A stretch of 59,220 nt of DNA, from assembly GCF_025420585.1 (NCBI RefSeq), contig NZ_JAOEGB010000037.1:1-59220 (forward strand), in the 5' to 3' direction. The stretch comes from Planotetraspora sp. A-T 1434. GTDB lineage: Bacteria > Actinomycetota > Actinomycetes > Streptosporangiales > Streptosporangiaceae. Positions 25,476 through 33,477 of the stretch are shown here, in pieces. Position 1 is the stretch's first letter. Each line of letters opens with the position of its first letter. A program made the position numbers and the translations under genes. The notes below the pieces were generated by a model. That model ran no database searches and had not been told where the DNA came from. It was given only the letters and a program-made list of their open reading frames with translations.

Positions 25476-27035
25476 TCACTGGTCGACGAAGAGACCCTGG
25501 CCGAAGCCGGAGCCCGTGCTGTCGTTGCCGGGCTGCACGATCACGTTGTCGCCACGCTTCGGCACTCCGGCGACGGTGGGCTCACCGTCGACCGTGTACT
25601 GGTCGTTCACGGCGCCGCGGTCCAGGAAGACGCCCAGACCCTGGTTGTTGCCGAATCCCAGGCTGCCCGCGCGCGTGCTCGGGACCTGGAAGGGGCCGAC
25701 GAACTCTCCGGCGAATGCGCCGTGGTAATGGTCGGCTCCGGCATCGTCGAGGAAGATCCCGGTCGCGCCGGCCACGTTGCCCGCGCCCTGGGTGAACCGG
25801 GGGATCCGGTCGCACAGCCCCTCGCCCTCGTCGTCGCGCACGCCGCCCGCGCCCTCGGTCTGGTTGGGCGCGCCCGGGTTGATGGGCGCGGGCATGTAGA
25901 AGCCGTACGTGTCGGCGCCCGCCTCGTCCCGGAGCACGCCGATGCCTCCGACCAGGGCGAAGCCCTCACTGTTGCGTACGGCGCGGTAGCTGTCGTCGCC
26001 CGATCCGTCGGACAGTATGCCGACCCCGAAGATGTGGCCGGCGCCGAGCGAGCCGGTCTTGCCGGTGTAGGTGTCGTCGCCCTCCACGTCGCGCAGGATG
26101 CCCACGCCCAGGAAGCCGGCGCCGCCCGTCATCATCCGGCGGATCACCGGGTCGTTGGTGCAGCCGGTGTCGTGGTCGGGGGTCTGCTTGACGCCGTAGA
26201 CGTCGCTGCCCTGCATGTCGAGGACGACCGCCGCGGTCGGAACGCAGTCGAGCGCCGTGAGACCGGGGATGGCGCGCTGGCAGCCCTTGGCGGGCCCGGT
26301 GCCGCGCAGCCCGGCAACCGTGGACCCGGCCGGCGAGAAGTTCAGGTCCACCATGTTGCTGCCGGCGTTGTTGGCGTAGGTGTCGTTGCCGCCGACGTCG
26401 AGCGTCAGCAGGTAGTCGTTGTCGTAGCGGTTGTCCCGGCAGGCGCCGTCCACGCGCAGCACCGGCCAGATGTCGAGGTCGACCTGGCCGAGCGCCTGGC
26501 AACCGGCCGAGTTCGGAAGTTGGTCGGCCACGGCCAGCTCCAGCTCGTTGGTGGACCGCCAGGCCGACTCGCCGCAGAGCCGGATGCCGGTGTAGGCCGC
26601 CGGGTCCAGGCCGCCGCCGTTCTTGAGCACCTCGGGGAGCAGGCTCTGCGGGATCCCCGCGTAGGCGAGCTTGGTCAGCCGGTGGCAGGAGAGCAGGTCG
26701 GTCAGCACGTTCGCCAGCCGCCCCGCCACCTCGGGTGACAGGTCGGCGTCGAGGATCTGGGCGGGGTTCTGGGGAAGTCCCAGCTCGGCGGAGAGGGCCG
26801 AGGTGGCCTGGAGCAGCGCCTGCTTCGGCAGGGCGGGGAGCGCCCGAGTCGGTGTGGTCGTCCGCTCGTAGAGCTTCTCGTAGGGCAGGATCTTCGCACC
26901 GATCTCCGGGTTGGCGGCCGTCACGGCCGCGTTGACGGTGCCGGTGGCTGAGGCGATAGAGGCGCCGGCGACCACCATCGCGGCGGCCGCGCCGACGCAG
27001 CCGAGGATTCGCATTCCGCGTCTGACGAGACGCAT
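25476..27035 (-). CDS. secreted protein with repeated G-x-G-[IV]-x-x-D-x-x-G-x-D-x-Y units
   Basis: 519 residues; ATG 27035 is preferred (AAGGTGG upstream) over GTG 27047. A Sec signal peptide (MRLVRRGMRILGCVGAAAAMVVAGASIASA) is followed by a helical N-terminal domain with several Cys, then from about residue 220 at least six related units: LDVGGNDTYANN, GVGILRDVEGDDTYTG, GVGILSDGSGDDSYRA, GIGVLRDEAGADTYGF, ATGIFLDDAGADHYHG, GLGVFLDRGAVNDQYTV. Spaced Gly and Asp recall calcium-binding RTX repeats, but the longer period and Tyr are different; a beta-roll or beta-solenoid is likely. Exported, function unknown. Confidence 0.8.
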   Translation of the reverse strand: MRLVRRGMRILGCVGAAAAMVVAGASIASATGTVNAAVTAANPEIGAKILPYEKLYERTTTPTRALPALPKQALLQATSALSAELGLPQNPAQILDADLSPEVAGRLANVLTDLLSCHRLTKLAYAGIPQSLLPEVLKNGGGLDPAAYTGIRLCGESAWRSTNELELAVADQLPNSAGCQALGQVDLDIWPVLRVDGACRDNRYDNDYLLTLDVGGNDTYANNAGSNMVDLNFSPAGSTVAGLRGTGPAKGCQRAIPGLTALDCVPTAAVVLDMQGSDVYGVKQTPDHDTGCTNDPVIRRMMTGGAGFLGVGILRDVEGDDTYTGKTGSLGAGHIFGVGILSDGSGDDSYRAVRNSEGFALVGGIGVLRDEAGADTYGFYMPAPINPGAPNQTEGAGGVRDDEGEGLCDRIPRFTQGAGNVAGATGIFLDDAGADHYHGAFAGEFVGPFQVPSTRAGSLGFGNNQGLGVFLDRGAVNDQYTVDGEPTVAGVPKRGDNVIVQPGNDSTGSGFGQGLFVDQ

Positions 27036-27245
27036 GAACGTCACCACCTTGTGCGCGGGGGGATAAAGGCGCCGCCCTACTTACCACGCCATTCCGCGCC
27101 AAACAGGCTATTGAGAACCGGTTATTTCGATTTGATTTCGTCTCCGCCTGAATGTGACTAAATGCGAATCCTGTCCGGCGGTAAGCCGTACGGTCAGCCG
27201 CGTGTGCGATCGGAGCGTCGTGCTACGAAGCGGTCACCGGAGCCG

Positions 27246-27263
27246 TCCGCTCATCGGCACGAG
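27246..27263 (-). repeat. dispersed repeat copy (core TGCCGATGAGCG)
   Basis: 18 bp, CTCGTGCCGATGAGCGGA on the minus strand, identical to the copy at 54938-54955; its 12-bp core recurs at 37594, 42040, 44398 and 46698. All copies are intergenic. The rest of the 335-bp gap 27036-27370 holds only the MerR promoter. Confidence 0.6.
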
Positions 27264-27333
27264 TATTCGACTCACGGCATGTATCGATCTGGGGCACCTG
27301 CGCTCGACCTGCGGCATGTGCGGACGTGGCCCG

Positions 27334-27364
27334 TTGACCCTGACACCGTGTCAGGAGCCAGGAT
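27334..27364 (+). promoter_or_regulatory. MerR-type autoregulated promoter, 19-bp spacer with palindrome
   Basis: TTGACC (27334-27339), a 19-bp spacer holding the perfect dyad CTGACAC-C-GTGTCAG (27340-27354), and CAGGAT (27359-27364). The overlong 19-bp spacer filled with the operator is the hallmark of MerR promoters. The GTG at 27371 is only 7 nt past the -10, so the transcript is probably leaderless. Confidence 0.8.
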
Positions 27365-27370
27365 GGAGCC

Positions 27371-28207
27371 GTGTTCAGCATCGGAGAGTTCGCCGCACTT
27401 GGCCGCGTATCCGTGCGCATGCTGCGTCACTACGACGCGATCGGGCTGCTCAGGCCGGCCGAGATTGACCCGGCCAGCGGATACCGCCACTACCAGGCCG
27501 ACCAACTGCGCCGGCTCAACCGAATCATCGCCCTGAAGGACCTCGGCCTGACTCTCGAGAAGGTCGCCGACATCCTCGATGACAAGGTCGGCGTCGCCGA
27601 ACTGCACGGCATGCTCCGGCTGCGCAGGGCACAACTGGAAGCGCAGCTGTCCGCCGACGCCGCCCGGCTCACCCGGGTCGAGGTACGGCTGCGCATGATC
27701 GAAGAGGAAGGGCATATGAATACCGAAGACGTGGTACTGAAGCAGGTCGCGCCCGCCCGCGTCGCCGAACTGTCAGCGCCGGCCGCCAGCTACGAAGGTG
27801 AGGACATCGGCCCGGTGATCGGACCGCTGTACGAGGAGATTTGGCGGCGTATGGAAGTCGCCGGGGTTCGTTCATCCGGGGCACCGATCGCCTACTACGT
27901 GGCCGCCCCTGGGCCAACCGGGGACGGGCAGGCGGTGATGGTGCATGCGGCCGTCCAGGTGGCGCGGGACACCAGCGCCGACTGGGATTTCGACGTGCTG
28001 GATCTGCCAGGCATCGAGTCCGCCGCGACGATCGTGCATCGTGGTCCGATGGACGAGGCGGACGGCAGCATGCAAATCCTGGCCCGGTGGATCGATGACA
28101 ACGGGTACAAGCCGGTGGGTTACGCGCGGGAGGTGTGCCTGCAGTTCGACCGGCAGAACCCGGCTAACTGGGTACACGAGTTCCAGCTCGGCGTGTCTCG
28201 GACATAG
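27371..28207 (+). CDS. MerR-family regulator with GyrI-like effector domain
   Basis: 278 residues. Residues 1-70 are the MerR winged helix (FSIGEFAALGRVSVRMLRHYDAIGLLRP, GYRHYQADQLRRLNRI), about 75-115 the dimerising coiled coil (LRRAQLEAQLSADAARLTRVEVRLRMIEEE), and about 120-278 a GyrI/AraC-effector-like domain (VAPARVAELSAPAAS, EDIGPVIGPLYEEIWRRMEV, APIAYYVA, ending NWVHEFQLGV). Such proteins are BmrR-type multidrug-sensing activators. The dyad in its own promoter indicates autoregulation. No efflux gene is adjacent. Confidence 0.9.
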   Translation: MFSIGEFAALGRVSVRMLRHYDAIGLLRPAEIDPASGYRHYQADQLRRLNRIIALKDLGLTLEKVADILDDKVGVAELHGMLRLRRAQLEAQLSADAARLTRVEVRLRMIEEEGHMNTEDVVLKQVAPARVAELSAPAASYEGEDIGPVIGPLYEEIWRRMEVAGVRSSGAPIAYYVAAPGPTGDGQAVMVHAAVQVARDTSADWDFDVLDLPGIESAATIVHRGPMDEADGSMQILARWIDDNGYKPVGYAREVCLQFDRQNPANWVHEFQLGVSRT

Positions 28208-28242
28208 GTCGCAGGGCGCCGGCGCGTCGACCGTCCGCACAT

Positions 28243-28284
28243 CCGCTGGTCGAGCACTCGTGCGTGCTTCCGCTCGACCAGCGG
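28243..28284. terminator. 13-bp hairpin between convergent genes
   Basis: CCGCTGGTCGAGC (28243-28255) and its perfect complement GCTCGACCAGCGG (28272-28284) with a 16-nt loop, between the MerR gene and the convergent hypothetical gene. Confidence 0.6.
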
Positions 28285-28344
28285 CAGAAGAGGACGCCTC
28301 CGCCGAGCTGGGGCGCTTCAGGCGCTGCTCCCTGAATCAACCGG

Positions 28345-29394
28345 TCAAGGGTGTTGTTTAAGGTCCGGCTCCACCGTATTCCAGGCCAGACGCCTTCGGG
28401 CTTCAACGAACATGGAAGCACCCCCCAGGCTCAGGGGGGCCCGGGGAGCCTGCCACTTGGCGACTGCCCAGCCGGCGAACGCGAGCAGGCCCGCGCCCGC
28501 GCCGATGGCAGGAAGCGCCGCCTGGCACGCCAGGCCTACGCTGCCGGCCGCGCCGAGCGTTACGCATCCCACCTCCACTCGGGTCCACATCCGCGCCTTG
28601 TCCGCCCGGCGAACGATCCCCCGCTCCGCCACCCACAGCTCGCGCAGCTGTCGCTCAGCCTCATCGAGGGACGCGCGGTCGAGGTGCACGTCCGCGAGTT
28701 GCGCGTCGCCGGTCCGCAACGGCTTGATCAGATCGCGGAACCAATCGAAGTACGCTGCCCGCTTCGCGACGTAGTCAGGATCGATGGCCACATCAACGGC
28801 ACGCCGCAGAGTGTCCAGCTCGTCCTCACCCGGATCGGGCAGCAGCAAGGGGCGTGACAACGCGACAAGGGCTTGCGCCGCCGTCAAGTCCGACGGCCTG
28901 TCATGAGTGGGCTGTACGTCATCACGCCACGCGTCCTTGGTGGGATACGCCGCCACCGCATCGATCACAGCGGGAAGCACCTGCCCACGACCAAGTGCCA
29001 GCCCCAGTCGTGTGTCCATGAAGGGGTTGCCGGTCAACGCATTCGCAGCCCCTAGACGCGACCGCAACTCGTGCCACATGTGAGGGCTCCACGGGACAAG
29101 CTGGGCCAGACGCGCGCCGTTGTGACCGGCGACTTCTTGGGTGCCGAGCACGCTCAAGAGGGCATCCAGGCGCTTCGGATCCCACGTTTCCGACGACCCG
29201 CCGTCTCTCGGCCGGCTCCACCGCTCCCGTTCACCTTCGACACGTTGATCGGGATAAGGGATGGCCAGACGATCAAACAGCAGCACTTCCCGCAGGTACG
29301 CCTCGGGCACGCAATGATCTCGTACCGAGAAGGTCCCCCATACAGGCGCTCCCATACTCAGAACGTACTCACTAACCACACCGCAGGCCACCAT
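28345..29394 (-). CDS. hypothetical protein with C-terminal hydrophobic segments
   Basis: 349 residues from ATG 29394 (GGAGGG 5 nt upstream); an earlier in-frame codon at 29475 is less likely. The N-terminal part (GAPVWGTFSVRDHCVPEAYLREVLLFDRLAIPYP) and the long, charged helical middle give no family. Near the end VGCVTLGAAGSVGLACQAALPAIGAGAGLLAFAGWAVAKW would form one or two membrane segments. A membrane-tethered cytoplasmic protein is plausible; function unknown. Confidence 0.7.
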   Translation of the reverse strand: MVACGVVSEYVLSMGAPVWGTFSVRDHCVPEAYLREVLLFDRLAIPYPDQRVEGERERWSRPRDGGSSETWDPKRLDALLSVLGTQEVAGHNGARLAQLVPWSPHMWHELRSRLGAANALTGNPFMDTRLGLALGRGQVLPAVIDAVAAYPTKDAWRDDVQPTHDRPSDLTAAQALVALSRPLLLPDPGEDELDTLRRAVDVAIDPDYVAKRAAYFDWFRDLIKPLRTGDAQLADVHLDRASLDEAERQLRELWVAERGIVRRADKARMWTRVEVGCVTLGAAGSVGLACQAALPAIGAGAGLLAFAGWAVAKWQAPRAPLSLGGASMFVEARRRLAWNTVEPDLKQHP

Positions 29395-29568
29395 CACGCC
29401 CTCCCTCACACGCGCTGCGCGGCAGAAGTGCGTTGTTCGCGGCGGATGCCGCTCTACCGGTCCCCGTCCGGGCATCGATGGTCACCCACGCTGGAGAAAC
29501 GTGGAACGTCGCGGAAGCCGTTTCCGAGGAGGAACGCCGGGTGACACGGGCGAACCCGACCAGATTTG

Positions 29569-29601
29569 GCGGCCGGGGACCTGTCAGAGGTCCCCGGCCG
29601 C
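29569..29601 (-). terminator. 14-bp hairpin terminator of the reductase gene
   Basis: GCGGCCGGGGACCT (29569-29582), 5-nt loop, AGGTCCCCGGCCGC (29588-29601): a perfect 14-bp stem 24 bp past the minus-strand stop at 29625, followed in the direction of transcription by CAAATC. Confidence 0.7.
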
Positions 29602-29624
29602 TCATTCGTCACGACGCCGGAAGC

Positions 29625-30332
29625 TTATGGCCCGTCGGCTCCAGGAACGCCCGCGCCACTTCCGCGGTCGTCGAGGACCAGGGCGGCCCGGCCGTTGACG
29701 GTGTAACGGACGTGTGTGGCCTCCGGGGTGTGTACGACTCTGGTCGGCGTGAACTCCATCGCCTCCTTGTCGGCGAGCTCGAGGCCGGCGTCGAGCAGGC
29801 GCATCCCGGCGCCAAGGACGACCGGGACGATATGCAGTTCCAGCTCGTCCAGCAGGCCGGCCTTCAGAACCTGGCGTACCAGGCTGCCGCCCCCGGCAAC
29901 GGCCACGTTCTTGCCCTTCGCTGCGGCGCGTGCCTGCTCCACGGCGCTGGCGATACCGTCGGTGACATAGGTGAAGCTGGTTCCGCCCTGACGTACAAGC
30001 GTCTCGCGGGTGCGGTGGGTCACGACGAAGACCGGTGCGTGGAACGGCGGCTCCTCACCCCAGGGCAACTCACCGCCGTCGGCCATGCGCCGTCCCATGA
30101 CGTACGCCCCGGCCGCCTCGAACGTCTCGGCGATGATGTCGGAGTTGGTACTCCGCTCGCCGCCGGCGAAGCCCAGCCTCTCGCGCCAGGCCATGGCGTC
30201 GATCACCCATCGGGTGATCCGGAAGAAGCCGGCGGCCTCTGCCGACTCCATCCAGTTCCCGTCCCCGCTGTATAGCGGGCCGGCGTAGTAGCCGTCGAGT
30301 GACACGGACATCTGTGCCGTCACCTTTGTCAT
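29625..30332 (-). CDS. dihydrofolate reductase family protein (RibD C-terminal-like)
   Basis: 235-residue reductase-fold protein. Start ATG 30332 (GAGGAAG upstream). VTAQMSVSLDGYYAGP at the N-terminus, YVMGRRMADGGELPWGEEPPFHAPVFVVTHRTRETL in the middle, and KNVAVAGGGSLVRQVLKAGLLDELELHIVPVVLGAGMRLL with the Gly-rich NADPH loop. Common actinobacterial stand-alone member; substrate unknown. Located downstream of the ECF42/DGPF pair in the same direction, 138 bp away. Confidence 0.88.
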   Translation of the reverse strand: MTKVTAQMSVSLDGYYAGPLYSGDGNWMESAEAAGFFRITRWVIDAMAWRERLGFAGGERSTNSDIIAETFEAAGAYVMGRRMADGGELPWGEEPPFHAPVFVVTHRTRETLVRQGGTSFTYVTDGIASAVEQARAAAKGKNVAVAGGGSLVRQVLKAGLLDELELHIVPVVLGAGMRLLDAGLELADKEAMEFTPTRVVHTPEATHVRYTVNGRAALVLDDRGSGAGVPGADGP

Positions 30333-30470
30333 GTCGCTTCGCTTCCTCTGTCTGGCGGCACCCGGGCAGGGTCCGCTCAATGACTGATCGGAGCCGCGAG
30401 CCGGATTTCTACATCGTCACGCCGGCACGTTATGGCGGCCGACGATGCGCCCGCCGGCGATCGATCCAGT

Positions 30471-31706
30471 TCAGGTCGCGCAGTGTGCGGCCCGCTGGAC
30501 GAGGAAGCGCTGCTCGGGCAGGCTGCCGGCCAGACGTGCGGCCGCCCGGTACGCCGCGGCCGCGTCGGCCGCCTCCCCGGCCCGCTCGAGCAGGTGGGCG
30601 CGGACGGCCAGGAGCCGGTGGTTGCCGGCGAGTACCCCCGACTCCAGTTCGCGCAGCAGCGCCAGTCCGGCGTGCGGCCCTCGCACCATTCCCAGGGCGA
30701 CCGCCCGGTTGAGGGTGGTGACGGGATTGGGCGCGAGGCGCTCCAGGATCTCGTACAGCGCGAGGATCTGCGGCCAGTCGGTGGCCTCGACCGACGGCGC
30801 CTCGTCGTGTACCGCCGCGATGGCGGCCTGCACCTGATACGGCCCCAGCGGCCGGGTCGCGAGGGTGCGGGCGATGAGCTCGGTTCCCTCCGCGATGGCG
30901 GCGGTGTCCCACCGAGACCGGTCCTGCTCCGCCAGCGGCACGAGAACGCCGCCGGGCCCCGTGCGCGCCGCACTGCGGGCCTCGGTCAGCAGCATCAACG
31001 CCAGCAGGCCCGCGGTCTCGCCGGAGTCGGGCAGCCGAGCGTGCAGCCGGCGCACCAGGTGCAGGGCCTGCCGGGTGAGGTCAGGCCGGCGCAGTCGCGG
31101 GCCGACGCTGGCGCTGTAGCCCTCGTTGAACATCAGATACAGCACGTGCAGCACAACCGCCAGCCGGGGTCCGCCCTCAGGATCCGGAGGCAGCTCGAAC
31201 TGGGCTCCCACCTCCTGCAGGCGCTGCTTGGCCCGTGATATCCGCTGTCCCATCGTCTTTTCGTGTACGAGGAAGGCCGCGGCGATCTCGCCTGTGGTCA
31301 GTCCACCGACCGCCCGCAGCGTGAGCGCCATCTGCGACGGGACGGTCAAGGCGGGGTGACAGCACAGGAACAGCAGCTCCAGCAGGTCATCGCGGGCCGG
31401 CTCCGCATCCGGCGGCGGTGCGACCAGCGCGTCGCGCGGCATGGCGTCGAGGGCAGCCCACTCCCGACGCTCTCGGGCGCCGTCGGCCCGTACCTGATCG
31501 ATGTAGCGCCGCGCGGCGACCGTATTGAGCCAGCCCAGCGGGTGCGCCGGGACACCGCTGCGCGGCCACGTGTCGCCGGCAGCGATCAGCGCCTCCTGCA
31601 CCGCATCCTCACAGCGCGCGAAGTCACCGTACCGATGCACGAGCGAGCCGAGCACCTGGGACGCGAGTGTCCGTAGCAGCTCCTCGACCGGCTCCTCAAG
31701 CCTCAA
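30471..31706 (-). CDS. ECF sigma factor, ECF42 type with DUF6596 C-terminal extension
   Basis: 411 residues, start TTG 31706 overlapping the upstream DGPF stop by 11 nt. Region 2 (GSLVHRYGDFARCEDAVQEALIAAGDTW, GWLNTVAARRYIDQVR), region 4 (FLCCHPALTVPSQMALTLRAVGGLTTGEIAAAFLVHEKTMGQRISRAKQRL), then about 220 residues of helical extension (LMFNEGYSA, LTEARSAAR, LNRAVALGMVRGP, YRAAARLAG) characteristic of ECF42. These sigma factors have no anti-sigma and are controlled through their extension and linked DGPF proteins. Role: promoter recognition for a small local regulon. Confidence 0.92.
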   Translation of the reverse strand: MRLEEPVEELLRTLASQVLGSLVHRYGDFARCEDAVQEALIAAGDTWPRSGVPAHPLGWLNTVAARRYIDQVRADGARERREWAALDAMPRDALVAPPPDAEPARDDLLELLFLCCHPALTVPSQMALTLRAVGGLTTGEIAAAFLVHEKTMGQRISRAKQRLQEVGAQFELPPDPEGGPRLAVVLHVLYLMFNEGYSASVGPRLRRPDLTRQALHLVRRLHARLPDSGETAGLLALMLLTEARSAARTGPGGVLVPLAEQDRSRWDTAAIAEGTELIARTLATRPLGPYQVQAAIAAVHDEAPSVEATDWPQILALYEILERLAPNPVTTLNRAVALGMVRGPHAGLALLRELESGVLAGNHRLLAVRAHLLERAGEAADAAAAYRAAARLAGSLPEQRFLVQRAAHCAT

Positions 31707-32061
31707 CAGTTGCCCAGCCGTGGTCCATCAGCGGCCACACCTCCAGCCCGCCGCCGTAGCGCAGTCCCGGATAGGATCGCGCGATGTCCAACGCCCGCTG
31801 CTCGTCGTCGACGTAGACGACGAAGTAGGAGCCGACGAACTCCTTCGCCTCGAGGTACGGGCCGTCGGTGACGACCGCGCCACTCTGCACCACCCGTACC
31901 GATCGCGGCCGGGGGATCAGCCCCTCGGCGCCGAGGAGCTCTCCGGACTCGCGCAACGCGTTGTTGAACGCGTCCACCTCATCGATCAGCTTGGCCAAGT
32001 CGCCGGGCGTCAGACTGTTCCAGAGTTCCTCGTTGCCGTAGATCAGCATCAGATACTTCAC
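31696..32061 (-). CDS. DGPF/YCII-related protein paired with the ECF42 sigma factor
   Basis: 121 residues from GTG 32061 (AGGAGAAGG upstream). Typical YCII/DGPF sequence: MKYLMLIYGNEELW, TDGPYLEAKEFVGSYFVVYVDDEQRALDIARSYPGLRYGGGLEVWPL. The DGP(Y/F) motif names the family. DGPF proteins are nearly always encoded with ECF42 sigma factors; the overlap with the sigma gene makes co-translation likely. Enzymatic function not established. Confidence 0.92.
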   Translation of the reverse strand: MKYLMLIYGNEELWNSLTPGDLAKLIDEVDAFNNALRESGELLGAEGLIPRPRSVRVVQSGAVVTDGPYLEAKEFVGSYFVVYVDDEQRALDIARSYPGLRYGGGLEVWPLMDHGWATVEA

Positions 32062-32274
32062 CCTGCCGCCCTTCTCCTCGGCGGCGGCCCGATGCCGCTT
32101 CCGGGAAAGGTCAATCCCCGCATCACGCCCTCGATTCTGCCCAAGCCACGGCTTGAGCCCTTGCAGGGTACGGCATACGGCGGCGGAAAACGGCTATCGG
32201 TACACCAGGTGGTGACCATGCGAGCACGGCCCGAACTTCTAGCGTCAAACGATTGCCGTCGCGGCAGAAAGTCG

Positions 32275-32548
32275 CGGTGAATTCGCAGTGGCTCCTCGAC
32301 CGACTGGGCCACGGTCATCCTGGGGTCCAACGAGGTGTACGGGTTCTGGTAGACCATCTGGACGTGCCTGCGCATGCGGCGCTGCTCGGAGCGGCCCGTC
32401 GTACGGATGTCACGTCCCTCGAAGCGGACGACACCCGACGTCGGCGTGTCCAGGTTCATGAGAAGCCGCCCCAGGGTCGACTTCCCGGAACCGGACTCCC
32501 CGATCACACCGAGCACCGCTCCCTTCGCAGCCCCGAGGTCGACGTTCT
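32275..32548 (-). pseudogene. fragment of an oligopeptide ABC transporter ATPase (OppF/DppF type)
   Basis: Internal piece only: ENVDLGAAKGAVLGVIGE, then SGSGKSTLGRLLMNL (Walker A), RMRRHVQMVYQNPYTSLDPRM (Q loop), SVEEPLRIHRD, after which the frame becomes non-homologous. The start, signature and Walker B are missing. The 5' end abuts the flavoprotein fragment at about 32549. Confidence 0.75.
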
Positions 32549-32551
32549 CTC

Positions 32552-32707
32552 AACAGCGTTGCGCTGCTGCGGGAATGGGGCGTCAGCGTCATTCTCGACC
32601 CCGACCGGCTCCCAGCCCCCGATTCCGGCGCTCCAGGTGCCGTCTCATTCCCCTGGGAGGAACTCCGCAAAGAGCTTCAGGCCATACGCGCCAGCCTGGG
32701 CGAATGA
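32552..32707 (+). pseudogene. C-terminal fragment of a flavoprotein (phosphopantothenoylcysteine decarboxylase-like)
   Basis: No start codon; the frame reads NSVALLREWGVSVILDPDRL, ..., FPWEELRKELQAIRAS and stops at TGA 32705. It matches the C-terminal end of actinobacterial flavoprotein-family proteins. It lies directly upstream of the kinase-like gene, with which it may originally have formed an operon. Confidence 0.55.
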
Positions 32708-32755
32708 ATGGAAGTCAACGCTTCCAAGGGCCTGCTGAAGTGGAAGGATGCGGCG

Positions 32756-33325
32756 ATGAGTTCTCCGACGCTGGTTGTCGTGAGTGGTCCCCCGGGCAGC
32801 GGCAAGACAACGCTCGCCCACGAGATCGCCCGCTCCCTTGGCTGCCCGGCAGTCTGCCGGGATGAGATCAAGGAAGGGATGGCGCACTCCACCCCTGGGT
32901 TCGAGGCGAGCACCGGCGACCCGCTCACGCAACGGACCTTCACGGTATTCTTCGAGGTCCTTGAGACGCTGCTACGTGGCGGGGTCACCGTAGTGGCGGA
33001 GGCGGCGTTCCAGGACAAGTTGTGGCGGCCGAATCTGGAACCTCTCGCTGAGCTCGCGGCGATCCGGGTCATCCGTTGTACGGTCGACGCCGCCGTTGCA
33101 CATGAGCGGATCGTACGCCGAGCCGCGGACGGTCCGAAGCGGGCAGCACACGCCGACCAGGACCTGCTGAAGGCGATCGCCAACGGTGAGCGCCCACTCG
33201 AGTCGTGGGTCCCCATCTCGCTCGACATTCCGACGCTGGCCGTTGATACGACGGACGGGTACCAGCCGCGCATCGAGGAGATCGTGTCCTTCGCCGGGCG
33301 ACCTGCGGCCAGCGACGCGGGCTGA
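32756..33325 (+). CDS. P-loop NTPase / small-molecule kinase-like protein
   Basis: 189-residue single-domain AAA_33-type ATPase. ATG 32756 follows GGAAGGA. Walker A VVSGPPGSGKTTLAHEIA at residues 6-23, CRDEIKEGMAHS, TVVAEAAFQD with the Walker-B-like Glu, RCTVDAAVAHERIVRRA (LID Arg) and ending FAGRPA. Resembles zeta-toxin/chloramphenicol-phosphotransferase-like kinases of unknown substrate. No antitoxin-like partner seen. Confidence 0.82.
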   Translation: MSSPTLVVVSGPPGSGKTTLAHEIARSLGCPAVCRDEIKEGMAHSTPGFEASTGDPLTQRTFTVFFEVLETLLRGGVTVVAEAAFQDKLWRPNLEPLAELAAIRVIRCTVDAAVAHERIVRRAADGPKRAAHADQDLLKAIANGERPLESWVPISLDIPTLAVDTTDGYQPRIEEIVSFAGRPAASDAG

Positions 33326-33360
33326 TGCAGATGTCAGCCGGGGAAGGCCGTTCTGGCAAT

Positions 33361-33425
33361 GTGCGGTCGGGCCCGGGGCGCGGTGTCGGTGTTGCCACCA
33401 ACCCGTTTCCCCGGGCCGGCCGCAC
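33361..33425. terminator. long hairpin between convergent genes
   Basis: GTGCGG...GGCCCGGGG (33361-33378) pairs with CCCCGGGCC...CCGCAC (33409-33425), 15 paired bases with a small internal bulge, between the kinase-like gene and the convergent solenoid gene. Confidence 0.55.
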
Positions 33426-33477
33426 AGAGCCAATGGTCGTCGAGCACCAAGTCGTACACACCGCCTGGAGACCATCC

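Noticed and set aside
24600-26738. 712-codon plus-strand frame running through the oxidoreductase into the antisense of the repeat protein
   Set aside because: Crosses two real genes and a terminator; composition is shadow-like.
25476-27035. classical RTX toxin
   Set aside because: Repeat length and Tyr differ from the nonapeptide, and a Sec signal peptide rather than a type I secretion signal is present.
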